Origin: Gyrodactylus bullatarudis | Taxonomy: Eukaryota > Platyhelminthes > Monogenea > Gyrodactylidea > Gyrodactylidae | Direction: 5' to 3' | Assembly: GCA_012064415.1 (NCBI GenBank) | Contig: SSNU01000208.1 | Span: forward strand, 959,725 to 1,023,724 | Length of the DNA stretch: 64,000 bases | Shown here: positions 12,020 through 23,000 of the stretch, piece after piece | Position numbering within the stretch: the first letter of the stretch is position 1 | Layout of the letters: the number at the start of each line of letters is the position of its first letter | Translations under genes and position numbers: made by a program | The notes under the pieces: generated by a model | Seen by the model: only the letters and a program-made list of their open reading frames with translations | Told to the model about the DNA's origin: nothing | Databases searched by the model: none

Positions 12020-13525
12020 TTAGGAATCTGGGTTAGCAATCTGAGAAGTTGAAATATTCTTTTTGGCATAAATGAACAACCAGAATGTTATGGCCAGAAC
12101 CAAAAGGACAATAGAAAAACTTGAAACTATACAAATACAAATGTATCGACGACGAACAACACGCTGACGCCGATAATTCAGTATAGAAATGTAACCAATT
12201 TGATTTTGAGTAAGACTCAAATTATGCTTTGTTTTCAGCTTCTGTTTCCCCTCTTGGTTTTTCCCGCATACACGACCAGACGAGGATGACTTTGAAGCAT
12301 TTTTGAAAGACGTTTTTGAGAATGATCGCCACTGATGATTTTCATCATTTGTTAGACATTGCTGTTGTTTTGGGTCAACAGATGGACTATTGCTAACAAT
12401 CTTGGAGTAAATAGAATTACTCTGATTTATTGACTTTTTGGGAAATTTTCCCGTGTTAGCTGGGAAAATGATGTCGGATTCCTCATCGGAAAAGGCGAAA
12501 TCATCTTCTTCTTCGTCATCTTCGTCTTCTTCCCACATGTCGGCCAGTTTTCGTGAGGAGCCAAGACTCAAATCATTCACCTTATTGTAAGTGGAGGGAG
12601 GATCCTTTGATGATCTTGTACTGGATTTCTTCTTTCTCATTGGCTTCACAGCCCAGGGGTTTATTTTCACCTTTGAGTATACTTCGAGGATCAAATTCTT
12701 TATAACCTGAATGTCTTTTTGTAAATTATTGAGATCGTTATATTCCTGGTCGGGAGACATTGTATTTTTAGGTAGCTTTGGAGCATAATACGAGGATAAT
12801 TGCTTGTGACGATAATCAGTAGAGTTCTTTGAATAAGAACAATGGGATTCGGATGGAGTCTTCCTCAGTTTACTTTCGGGCTTATCGTTGGCCTTTTCTT
12901 CGTTCTCTGAGCTTGTTTGACTATTCTCACTCATGGAACTAGTAACATAATTTGATTTGAGCCGATTTATCAGTTTATGGTCAGATAAGGCGTGTAATTT
13001 TGCTTTTGTGGAGCTTTTGGCAAATTCACATTTCTGCTTCTTCCTATTCCACAGAGTGAACCCGGAATAGATGAGAGGATTCCTGTACATCACTGGCCAT
13101 TTAGAGTGTGATTCAAAGGACAAACGGAATGATACTATTAAATCCAATGTTCTTAGCAGTTGTTCTATAAAGTATTCGATGCAAACACAATGAAACATGA
13201 ATAAATTCATGTACTCCGTTGATATTGGACTTGAGGCTTTAGTCTGGAATGATTCTTGATTTATATGAGGTAAGAGGGAAGCCTGAACTAGTTGCATTAG
13301 TGACACTGCCTTTTGACGAGTACTTTTCACTTTTTTCCTAAGTCTCTTCCCGTCACATTTTGTACCGATTCTCACGACCAACAATGCATAAACAGCAGTA
13401 ACTTTAGAGAGAGATACCAACCAATTTCTTATAGTAGATGGACTTGTGTTGTGACATACTCCGGAGGAAGAGACACAGTTTGAGGCCTGATTGGAATCAC
13501 CTGAGACTAATATCACGTCAACCAT
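12020..13525 (-). CDS. RGS9-binding/R9AP-type membrane anchor protein homologue
   Basis: A 501 aa protein in one exon. The N-terminal segment at about residues 37-80 (SLSKVTAVYALLVVRIG, then KVKSTRQKA) follows the start of R9AP/R7BP, including the TRQKA helix of the syntaxin-like bundle. A second block at about 265-300 (DLNNLQKDIQVIKNLI then KVKINPW) matches the last cytoplasmic helix of R9AP. A single transmembrane helix near 463-485 (IVLLVLAITFWLF) leaves a 16-residue tail, so it is tail-anchored with the bulk in the cytosol. Such proteins hold R7-family RGS-G-beta-5 complexes at membranes to speed G-protein shut-off in neurons and photoreceptors. It is about twice the length of vertebrate R9AP (about 235 aa), with long Ser/Lys-rich linkers and an acidic run (EEDEDDEEEDD) near 330. 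The family call rests on two short blocks plus topology. Confidence 0.65.
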   Translation of the reverse strand: MVDVILVSGDSNQASNCVSSSGVCHNTSPSTIRNWLVSLSKVTAVYALLVVRIGTKCDGKRLRKKVKSTRQKAVSLMQLVQASLLPHINQESFQTKASSPISTEYMNLFMFHCVCIEYFIEQLLRTLDLIVSFRLSFESHSKWPVMYRNPLIYSGFTLWNRKKQKCEFAKSSTKAKLHALSDHKLINRLKSNYVTSSMSENSQTSSENEEKANDKPESKLRKTPSESHCSYSKNSTDYRHKQLSSYYAPKLPKNTMSPDQEYNDLNNLQKDIQVIKNLILEVYSKVKINPWAVKPMRKKKSSTRSSKDPPSTYNKVNDLSLGSSRKLADMWEEDEDDEEEDDFAFSDEESDIIFPANTGKFPKKSINQSNSIYSKIVSNSPSVDPKQQQCLTNDENHQWRSFSKTSFKNASKSSSSGRVCGKNQEGKQKLKTKHNLSLTQNQIGYISILNYRRQRVVRRRYICICIVSSFSIVLLVLAITFWLFIYAKKNISTSQIANPDS

Positions 13526-14609
13526 TGAGACTCATGACTCATACGTTTGATTAATTGAGCTCTTAGACTAGTACAGCTTATGAAATATTCCCTTTAAAAA
13601 GTTTAGAAATGTATTGAGATAAATATTTAACGAATTCAATTGGGTGGATCATATATTTATGGGAGCATTCTTCTTAGCCAATAGTAATCAGTTGTATTTA
13701 TCCTACCTGATTCATCATTGGATATACATCTCCATTGAGGATCATTGTTTGAATGATGAACGGATTGAAAAGATGGTAACATCAATCGGTTTACACACGA
13801 TTTGAAACAAACAGATTAAAATGGTTCTGAACTGTTAAAGAAGAAAGTGATCGAGAGTCTTCTCGGCCCTAGAGTCTAGGGATTCTTTTTCCCTATTATA
13901 GAAAGAGATAATTTGACAGTGATGATTGATATGAACGAGAAAAATTATGATAAAATAGTAAAGTGAAAATATTATTGATGATTGAGACAGAACTTGCGTT
14001 CCAAGCAGGGCTGTGATATAGTTTAAATATTATATATTCACAACCACTTGAAACTAAGGTTCAATCCTTCAATTGAATCATTCATAAGTTGTCTGATGAC
14101 ACGAGTTATGAAGGACAGGAATAATGAGTATATAAATTATCCTCATTACCCATGTCTTTCATTAAACGTATCACATAGGCTGAAATAAACATCCATGTGA
14201 GAAGCAGAAACAACATTTTCGTGCCAATTAAAATGACCGAGGAAAACAATGAATTTCTGATCAGATTATTAAAATTAATACAGACAAACAAAAATTATCT
14301 ATTGAAAAGTATACAGAAATTGTTCAGAATATTTTTAAAGTACTATTCTACGTGTTCATTATAAATAAAATCTACTTAGAAGAAAACAATATAATTTCAA
14401 ACAAATATAGGCTCTCAAAAGCTTGTAAAAATTAACTCGTAACATTCACAGCTCTTTCAAATACAACATTTAGTTGTTATAACGATAATATCTGTGGCGA
14501 GACTTCAAATTCCCATTTAAAATTAACATCCTAATTTCTGGGTTTAATATATATCTGAATTGAATTAGAAATTAATATTTTAAAATTTCGAATATATAAA
14601 ATTTAACGA
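13526..14609. other. Divergent intergenic region
   Basis: Separates the minus-strand RGS9BP-like gene from the plus-strand gene at 14610, so it should contain both promoters. A small hydrophobic minus-strand frame at 14106-14291 has no recognisable family and is not called. No repeat was recognised. Confidence 0.5.
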
Positions 14610-15100
14610 ATGTCAAATGATATACCAGAAACAAGTTCTAATGAAGTTATAGAAAACTCAATCGTTGAAGAAAATAATACTCATTGTCTTTGGAATTGCA
14701 TAAAAAATGATCTCTGTGATGTTTTGAGTTTGACACAATTTCAAACTAGAGTATTTTTTGAGGTTGCCAAAAATAAAGTCAATGAAATTGTCAGCTATTT
14801 AGACGAAGAGCCGTGTGAAGATGAGAGTAATTTTCCCTTTAATCAAATTCTTTTTCCAGATAACCTGAAATTCGAGAATGATATAGATGAAAAAAGTATT
14901 GATTCCTTGCTAAAATTTGATAATAATAATGTTTCCGCATCAGCTGATACAACTGATCGAGATTTAGGTAATCTGTAAGAATTTTGGAAAATTTATCATA
15001 AATAATCACCGACTTAAGAGTTGATTAATTTCATTAAAGATCCAACTCTCAAAATGAAGACGAGGAAGACGATGACTGGAGTATAGTAGAGAAGCCTTAG
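14610..15100 (+). CDS. Unrecognised small acidic protein
   Basis: Two exons (14610-14974 and 15040-15100) joined across a 65 bp intron with a strong GTAAGA donor encode 141 aa. The second exon gives an acidic tail ending EDEEDDDWSIVEKP. The N-terminal part has a possible helix, CLWNCIKNDLCDVL, whose Trp-x-x-x-Lys-x-Asp-Leu spacing recalls the start of BSDC1/SYAP1-like proteins, and those families also end in acidic Trp-containing tails. The resemblance is too weak to name it. There is no signal peptide or membrane segment. It is the first of three closely spaced plus-strand genes, 258 bp before the next start codon. Confidence 0.6.
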
Positions 15101-15358
15101 CACGTTTTTGTGATCTTTCAACTTTGAAGAAGAAAAAGTTATTTATTTTCATACAGATATTCTAATAAAATCTTTATCAAATTGAGTAGTTCTATTTTCG
15201 GCTTGAGGTGTGAATTTCACCATAGCTTTTTTGATTCATTAGTTCTGATTTATGCTCAATAAAATATCAAGTTCGATTAGTTCCTAATGTAGAAACACAA
15301 TAATTGTGTGAGACTTGTGATGAATAAAATAGTAAAAATTGAAACAAACTGAGCAGAC

Positions 15359-15616
15359 ATGCTACCCGGTTGGAGAGCCTGTTGTGATCTTGCACCAGAT
15401 GATGCAAATGATGATACACCCGGTAAATGGACTAAAGCAGGAGTAACTGAAATCATCGATGATAATGGTGATAAGATTTATCACTCAGCAACATCCTACA
15501 CTAAAGATGGAATGACAACTACACATAGAAAAATTATTGAAGATGGAGTAGAGACTGTATTTATCGAACAAAATGGCACTGTTCTCTATAAAATTGTAAA
15601 TGGTAAACTACAATGA
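15359..15616 (+). CDS. DNAJB6-type C-terminal-domain protein lacking a J domain
   Basis: An 85 aa protein. Residues about 45-85 (THRKIIEDGVETVFIEQNG, then IVNGKLQ) follow the C-terminal beta-strand motif of DNAJB2/6/8-type chaperones, whose human form reads [20 protein letters not shown] and ends near a VNG motif. In those proteins this part follows a J domain and a Ser-rich linker and helps suppress aggregation. Here no J domain (HPD motif) is encoded in the exon and none was seen directly upstream. The start codon sits 2 nt after an AG (ctgagcag) that could be a cis or trans splice acceptor, so an upstream exon cannot be excluded. It could also be a diverged member of another family. Confidence 0.55.
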   Translation: MLPGWRACCDLAPDDANDDTPGKWTKAGVTEIIDDNGDKIYHSATSYTKDGMTTTHRKIIEDGVETVFIEQNGTVLYKIVNGKLQ

Positions 15617-15801
15617 ACAATTTTCATAAATTTGATTTTTCATATTCAAATTTCCTCTTTCTTTTTATTTATAACAAGAATTCTAAATTGATCAAGTTTT
15701 ATTAGTTTAAATCAAAGTAGTGTTTGCTTTGAAGTACTCTCTTTACCGTTAAATTTGTATTTCAAAAATTCTTTGTGTAAATTTACGCTAGGAACATTAA
15801 A

Positions 15802-16338
15802 ATGGCAAAAGACAAGAATAAACCTAAGGGAGCGATGACAGCTTACTCAATTTTTGTGCAACAGCAGCGTGAGGAAGCTAAAAAACGCAGTCCCAACAAG
15901 ACTGTCGAATTTGGTCCCTTTTCTAAAGAGTGCTCTGAAAAATGGAATGTAATTTTTATTTATTAATCTTTTCACGCGTAGGCTCTCAGTCCAAATGCGA
16001 AGAACAAATTCAAGGATCTAGCTCTCAAGGATAAGGAGCGATTCAATTCTGAGATGGAAGGTTATTCTCCCCCACCTGGAGAAAGAAAGTCTAAGAAGAG
16101 ACTCAAGGATCCTAATGCTCCTAAAAGACCATCCCCTGCTTTCTTCCTCTTCGCTTCTGATGAAAGACCTATTGTCAAATCAGAGCATCCGGATTGGAGC
16201 GTTGGTCAAATTTCCAAAGAACTCGGTGTTAGATGGGAACACTGCCCTAAACGGGCACAATACGAAGAAATGGCAGCTAAAGAGAAGGCCAAATACGACA
16301 AGGCTATGGCTAACTACAAGGCTGGCAAAAACGCATAA
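15802..16338 (+). CDS. HMGB: High mobility group B protein, two HMG boxes
   Basis: Non-sequence-specific DNA-bending chromatin protein of the nucleus. Exons 15802-15948 and 15982-16338 flank a 33 bp GT-AG intron and encode 167 aa. Box A spans about residues 8-75 (PKGAMTAYSIFVQ, FSKECSEKW), and box B spans about 88-160 (DPNAPKRPSPAFFLF, then WSVGQISKELGVRW). The intron falls in box A directly after KWN. The protein ends NYKAGKNA soon after box B, so the long acidic tail of vertebrate HMGB1 is missing. The start codon lies ten bases after TTTACGCTAG, a good splice acceptor, which suggests either a 5' UTR intron or spliced-leader addition. It lies 185 bp after the DNAJB-tail gene on the same strand. 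Confidence 0.93.
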
Positions 16339-16917
16339 AGCTATTAGTTTTTGTGTGTTTGCAATCGAATTTTATTTCTGTAGAATTCCCAACTATTTTA
16401 TTGTTTGAAAAATGCATTTACGAAACAGTCCCAAATGAAAACAACCATCATTATTTGTTGATAATAAGTTAATTGAAAAATATGTAAATTTCACATAATG
16501 TATAGGTTTTATTTAAAAAACGATATCCAACTATCAATATGATTGTCTCGAATTAATTAATAAAGAATATCCCGTAATACATGTCTCTTTCTGTAAAAGA
16601 TTCTGCAACCTTGAAATACTTTGATTACATGTGTAGACCTCTCGATTAAATATTGCCAAGTCATTTAGAGTTTAGACTGTAAACTTTAGATCTACCCAAT
16701 TTCCCTGTCTTTTTTGATTGTAGAAAGCTATTCAATGAATTGTTGATGGAAGTTCCGCTGTGGAACTCGACAGTAATTCTGACTCTTGATCTCGCCATTT
16801 GGTCCTTATGATTTCTGAGTGTCAACTAATGTCTTTGATCAGATTCTATTCAAGATCCTCGTTGACCAATGGACTTGATCTCGATCTCAAATCTACAAAT
16901 TTGATTGGTCGCTCACA
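16339..16917. other. Spacer between HMGB and the 16918 exon
   Basis: AT-rich sequence holding the HMGB 3' UTR and presumably the promoter of the next gene. No further gene, repeat or RNA was recognised. Confidence 0.5.
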
Positions 16918-17266
16918 ATGCTATTTAAGAGTAAACTCAAATTATTTCGGCAAAAAAAAATTCCCCGCTTTAGTTCGTCAACATTGCAGAAAATGTCACG
17001 ACAAACAAGTGCGTCTGTCAGTATGAAACTAAAAAATAGAAAAGTTCTCATAAAGAACCTAAATAGTCTATCATTGGATACAACATACCCAGAGGTCGAA
17101 ATCGAGCCCAGTCCAAACAACTTAGCAGTCCCACAAGACTCGAATTCAAAAATGGCAGCCTCGCTACCCTGGAAAGGTGGAATTATTAACAAGGGCAAAC
17201 ACTTTTTCCTCAACCGAATGACCCCTGAAGATGACAACAGTCCATTTGAGAATCATCACTATCCCG
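16918..17266 (+). CDS. Probable N-terminal exon of glutamate decarboxylase
   Basis: An open frame of 116 codons starting MLFKSKLKLFRQKK, rich in Ser, Asn and basic residues, with no recognised domain. It ends at CCCG followed by GTTAGT, a plausible donor in phase 1. The next acceptor (GTAATCCAG, ending 19969) precedes an open 38 nt that leads in frame into the conserved decarboxylase at 20008. Joining them gives a 619 aa protein, close to vertebrate GAD65/67 (585-594 aa), which also carry a variable N-terminal extension of about 90 residues. The join is inferred from phase, distance and family length only; it could instead be an independent 117 aa protein ending at the TAG at 17269. Confidence 0.4.
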
Positions 17267-17413
17267 GTTAGTTCTATTCTATTCCTTGAAAAAAAGTTCT
17301 TTAGATATTTCTATAATAGAGGCTTTATTATTCTAATCATATTTGTATTATAGATTTGTATTACAACTAATATCTTAACTAAATTTGTAACAAATTTCAA
17401 TAAAAATTCTTAT

Positions 17414-17661
17414 AATGAATTGTTTGTGAATGAAAATTGTAAAAACTTCTCTAGAGAGACCAAAAAACTTTTCTAGTATTCAGGTAGAAAAGAAAACTTA
17501 AAAATCAAGCATAATGAATTTCAAGTTGAAATTTTCAATCACAGCACAGCTGATTTTTAATTTTTCTTTTCTACCTGAATACTAGAAAAGTTTTTTGGTC
17601 TCTCATCAATTGGAATTACTAAAGAAAAGTTTTTACAACTTTCATTCATAAACAATTCATT
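17414..17661. mobile_element. Hairpin (fold-back) miniature inverted-repeat element, about 248 bp
   Basis: The left arm from 17414 (AATGAATTGTTTGTGAATGA, GTAAAAACTT, then GAGACCAAAAAACTTTTCTA, GTATTCAGGTAGAAAAGAAA) reappears as its reverse complement in the right arm ending at 17661 (TTTCTTTTCTACCTGAATAC, then AACAATTCATT). The arms pair for about 100 nt with one larger indel (about 20 nt more in the right arm) and a loop of about 60 nt. It encodes no protein. This is the form of a non-autonomous DNA transposon derivative or fold-back element. It lies in the putative first intron of the GAD gene. Confidence 0.75.
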
Positions 17662-20007
17662 TTTTATTAAATATTGAACCAGGAATTGAGATCATACGCG
17701 TATTTCTCTAAAATATAATTCTTTTGTTAGATTATTAATTTGTCTATTTTGTGATAATATTTTTTTCATCTTCTCGAACTTAACTTGAGTCTCAGATGAC
17801 AAACTAGGCCTTTGCAAAGTGCAATGGGATAGAAAAAACCCCACATGACAGAGAATTTTCTTCCCATTTATTTTTTCACTAGCGCACTAGGAAGCTGAAG
17901 GAAGTGAATTTTTGTTCATCACTTTTCTTCCTGACAGCCAGTCAGTCAGCCAGTTAGTGTGTGAGCTTTCAATACTAAATTCATTCGATTCCCCAATCTG
18001 TATGTCCAAGTTCTTTGATCTATTACCCTGTCTATTACTCTCTCTCTCCCTTTCTTGTGATGAATTTCTCACTCACACTGGAACAGGAGAAAATTAATTT
18101 TTACTATTCTTTCTCATTTTTATTTTGATGTTGGCGAAACTGATTTGGACAAATCTTTTCACTTCTCTATGTTTCTTATTTAATGTTGAATTTATTCAAT
18201 AAATTACTGAAACAGATAATATTGAGTATAAATAGAGAGAGAGAGGGACAAATGGTCATACATTAAATGTCAGAAAGAAATGGAAAATTGTTATTTCTTC
18301 TTCTCCGAGTCCATCTAAAAATATTCATCATGATCAGAGAAGAAAACTACCAAGTCCCCCTTTTCCACACCACAGTCGGTGATTGTTAATAAAATTAATT
18401 TTTCTCCATCCTGAAATCGATCAAAAGTAAAGTTAACCCAAGGCTATTATTATCTAATGGAAAAAATAATTAGAAACTGAGTGTGTCAAACCCATTCCAA
18501 CTATAGACTATAATAATAAAGATGGCAGTCTAAATTTAGAGTATTCAAAAGAACTCTTGAATGAATATTTTACAACTCTCCTCTGATTGGCTGGACTTTG
18601 AATCTACCGAGCTTTATTGATTTACCTTTTTTGTCCAAGCCAACTGATAAATATATATAATAGGCAATGGATTTCATGTAAATACTTGAAATTTTAACGA
18701 TTAATTTAATAGACTGTTCTCAGACAATTAGTGTAATAACTTGGAAAAGATGAAAGGATTTTCAAGAGCACTTTTTGCTCAAATATCTCAACTATAGATG
18801 ATAATTAAGATGTGAATTGAACAAATTTCTCTTTTACAAGTACATTTTTAAGCTTTCCATTTCTCCTTGTCTCTTCTTCCTCTTACTCAAATAACCCAAA
18901 CAATAACTCTACACGGAATTAATTGAGGAAAAAATAGGAAAAATTATCCTATCCAAAAATAAAAACAACTTGATTGACATGAAAAAATATTTCTTCCTTC
19001 GAAAATTCCCATCTCCATCATATGTTGTTGTTGTCCTCATTTTGATGGCGACGATGTCTCTTCAAAAATATCTAAATATGCTCAAGAGTATTGAAATCTA
19101 TTTTTCTTGTATGAGCATTTTTGAGGAGACGTTTTTTTCATTTGGATGGACAATTTTGTTGTATCAGATTTTGATTGCCTCCTGATGTAATTTTTTAATC
19201 TTGATTTTTTCTCGTGATCTTTAACTACTTTCGAGTAAATGACTCAGTATTGGCAATTCATTGTTAATTTACTTTTCTCAATAATACTGAAACTGCACAA
19301 TGTTTTTTTCACAATGAAATTCATTGAATGAATAGAATACTTATGTACACACTATTCATTCATTTAATATTAAATTCATTCTAGGGAATGTATTGTACAA
19401 TTTTCCATGTGTGCATACATGACCTGATGTATTAATATAAACCACCAGTCATACTGGTATTATATTCCTTAAAAAGTAATACCGTACACTCTACAGTATT
19501 CAACCATAGTAGTCTTTTTCCCGGTGGATAGATAGCACTAAAAGGTACAATTAGTAATTCACTTTAATGTCGACATTCATGAGTGAACAGGAATTTAAAA
19601 ATGTATGGGAATTGTACATGCTGGAGATGGTTTAGTCAGACTCTATCTCTATACTACATAGACTCTATATATAGTCATCATTAATATTAAGGCAACATTT
19701 GTGTACCCCTCTTTATGATAGAGAAAACAAACATTTCCTTGTACCCTGTGTAGTACAGTATAGTAATGATGGAAGGGAAACATTTACAATCTATTCATAA
19801 CTTAGTAATGCTTACTAGTAAGCAAAGAAATTAATGGTACACAGGGGAGAAAATAGTTTTAAAACATTTACTCATGAGTATGTTCTTGATAATATATTTA
19901 AATTAAATGTCTATATACTTACAAGTAGATTTATAAAAATATAAACTAGTTGTCATTATCGTAATCCAGTGCTTATTTGCCTAGAACTCATTATTGGGGG
20001 AGATGAA

Positions 20008-23000
20008 ATGTCAAAGTCAATTATTGACAACTATTTGAGCCGTATAGCAACTATATCAGCCAAATACATTCATGAAATGTCAGACCGATCGAAAAACGTT
20101 ATCAACTTCCTTCATCCAAATCAACTTAGAGAGAAGATAAGGGAATTAATTCAATTGGAGCCGGACGGTGTTGATCTTGAATCGGTTCTTAACCAAATTG
20201 AGATGCTTCTCAATTACTGTGTAAAGACTGGCCATCCGAGATTCTTCAATCAGTTGTCACAAGGTCTAGATATTTTGTCATTATCAGGGGACTGGCTGGC
20301 AACTTTAACCAATGCAAATATGTGAGTGTTTTCAAAATACAATCGAATTACTAGGACCAAGGCAAGAAGATTGCATAAGAATTATAATAAAATTGATTAA
20401 AAATTGGATCAATATTAGCACTCTCAGCCATGGCCATCCAAAGTTTGGATTCCAAACGTTTAGACGGTGATTGTCTTCAGTGGTACGACAAGCTCATCAA
20501 ACGTAAAATAATATTCATGTATACTTTCATGATCTCATCCCTCCCATTAGGTTTCTCCAATCAGATTAGAGATAATTTTGTTTTTGATGAGCTTGTCGTA
20601 TCACTGAAGAAGGCGTGTGAAGCCAATCACCGCGGAAACGGACCATGGCTGAGCAATGGATCAAACCTCCCCCCTCCTTATTGCACTAGAGTGAATAAGA
20701 AAATAAACCAATGGAAGGTCCCTATTTGATTATTATAATTAGTATTTTAATGTTACCGGGGTAAAGTCTGAAGAGACCCGGCGAAATATAACGTTTATCA
20801 CTCAAATATACGCTTGTTGTTCTCTAAACCTTCCAAATGAGTTTAGAACCTAACTCAAATATTTTTGATGAAGTTCGTAAATATTATCATTCAAAGAGAT
20901 AATTTTGTTTTTGATGAGCTTGTCGTATCACTGAAGAAGGCGTGTGAAGCCAATCACCGTGGAAACGGACCATGGCTGAGAATGCTAGCATTGACCCAAG
21001 TTTTAATAAATTTTATTAAAACTAATTTTATATCATTTTTTACTGTATCCGAAATTGCATGGAAATCTATCGTAGTATGAAAGAGGTTTTAATCATGTTT
21101 ATTTGCTGAGTGTATTTGAAATGATTCATCAGACTCTTATTTGGTAAAATAAAAGTTAATTTTTCATAGGTTCACATATGAAATTGCCCCTGTATTCACA
21201 TTGATCGAAGAGGCAATCATCAAAAAGTTGATCAACTGCATAGGTTGGCCAACTGGCGATGGAATTTTCGCACCTGGTGGAGCAATCTCAAATCTGTATG
21301 CAATTCTCTTGGCCAGATACAAAAAGTATCCGCAGATAAAGACCCAAGGGTTGTATCCGTTTAAACAATTGGTCTGCTTCACCAGTAAACAGGCTCATTA
21401 TTCCATTAAGAGGTCTGCCACAATCACTGGAATTGGGACCGATAATGTTTATTATGTCAATTGTAATCGAGAGTGAGTTCCAGGATCTCTGATCAGAGCC
21501 GTGTCTTTAACCCTTTCGGTGCCGATGGACACATATGTCCAATTGTGAAATAGTCTCGGCACCGAAAGGATTAAAATTAGAACCATTAAAAATAGAATGA
21601 AAAAAAACTAAGGATTAAAGAAAGGATTTTCGATTTTCTAAAATCGTTAATTTTCTGAAAAAATGGCCGGATTCTCTCAGGCTGTATTTAGAATAAAAAA
21701 TAATCTGATTTAAAAAGATCCTAACGACGTAATTCAAAATTTATCATTTCTCGTAATGAAATTCATTGAGAAATAATGGTGGGAATTCGAAATTTTGACA
21801 TTTTCAATTGAAATTATGCATGTCTAAATAAAATTTGAAACATAAGGTTTTCATAGGAATTCTTTCTTCTTCCATTATTTCCTATCAGATGAACACATAA
21901 ACTCATAAAGTTAAAAATTATGCTTTACCCCCACTAAGGGTATTATTTTACGTCAAAATCTTAGGGACTTTATTCTCGACAAATTCCAATTCGTATACTT
22001 TTGTTGATAATTATCATTATGATTGTTGTAGGGGTCAAATAATACCATGGGACCTAGAGAATAAAATCAAGCAAGTAATAGACGAGGGTAAGATACCACT
22101 TATGATGAATTGTGTTGCTGGAACGACCGTTATGGGCTCATTTGATCCGATTCGGCCGGTTGCTAAAATCTGTCAAAAATATGGCATGTGGCTTCACATC
22201 GACGTAAGCAACTCTCATTAGGGTCCATCATTATTTTCCAATTTTAATATAATAACACTCTTTTTATTACAGGCTGCATGGGGTGGAGCTGTACTCATGG
22301 TTGATGAGTGTCGTCCCCTAGTCGACGGAATCGAGGAGGCAGATTCAGTAACCTGGAATCCTCACAAAGCCCTGGGCGCAACTTTACAGTGTTCGGCTAT
22401 CCTAGTTAAGCATGAGGTAAATTCTTATAAACACTAAATTATATGAAAAACGTAATTTTACGTAAAACGTCCAAAAATCCACTTACATTTGCATTTCAAA
22501 AATTTTAAAGTATTGTAATTTCTATTTACACTGAATGTATCATTATAATAATAAAATGAATGAAAATAGTAGTAAAAAATGTTGAGTTTTTCAGCTTCTA
22601 TTCTCTAGTTTTAATGGAGCTTGCTTCTTACTACTTTCATTCTAATATTTGATATTATTTCAATTTTAAAGTAACATTGCTGATGAACCTTTAAGAAATG
22701 GGACATAAAGTTTATTAAACTCCTTTGATTTTTTGATTTTTAAAACACTAAATTGCCCCTCTCTCTCTATTTCCCGTAGAACATTCTTGAGAATTGCAAT
22801 TCAATGGCAGCTGACTATCTGTTCCAGCGAGACAAAAATTACGATACAGCCTATGATACTGGTGACAAGACGATACAATGTGGACGTCATAACGACATTC
22901 TCAAGTTCTGGATGATGTGGAAAGCAAAGGTGCTTAAATAAATTTACCCGAATAAACTTGAGAAAACTTTTTTGAGATTTAATTTCAACAGAGTTGACTC

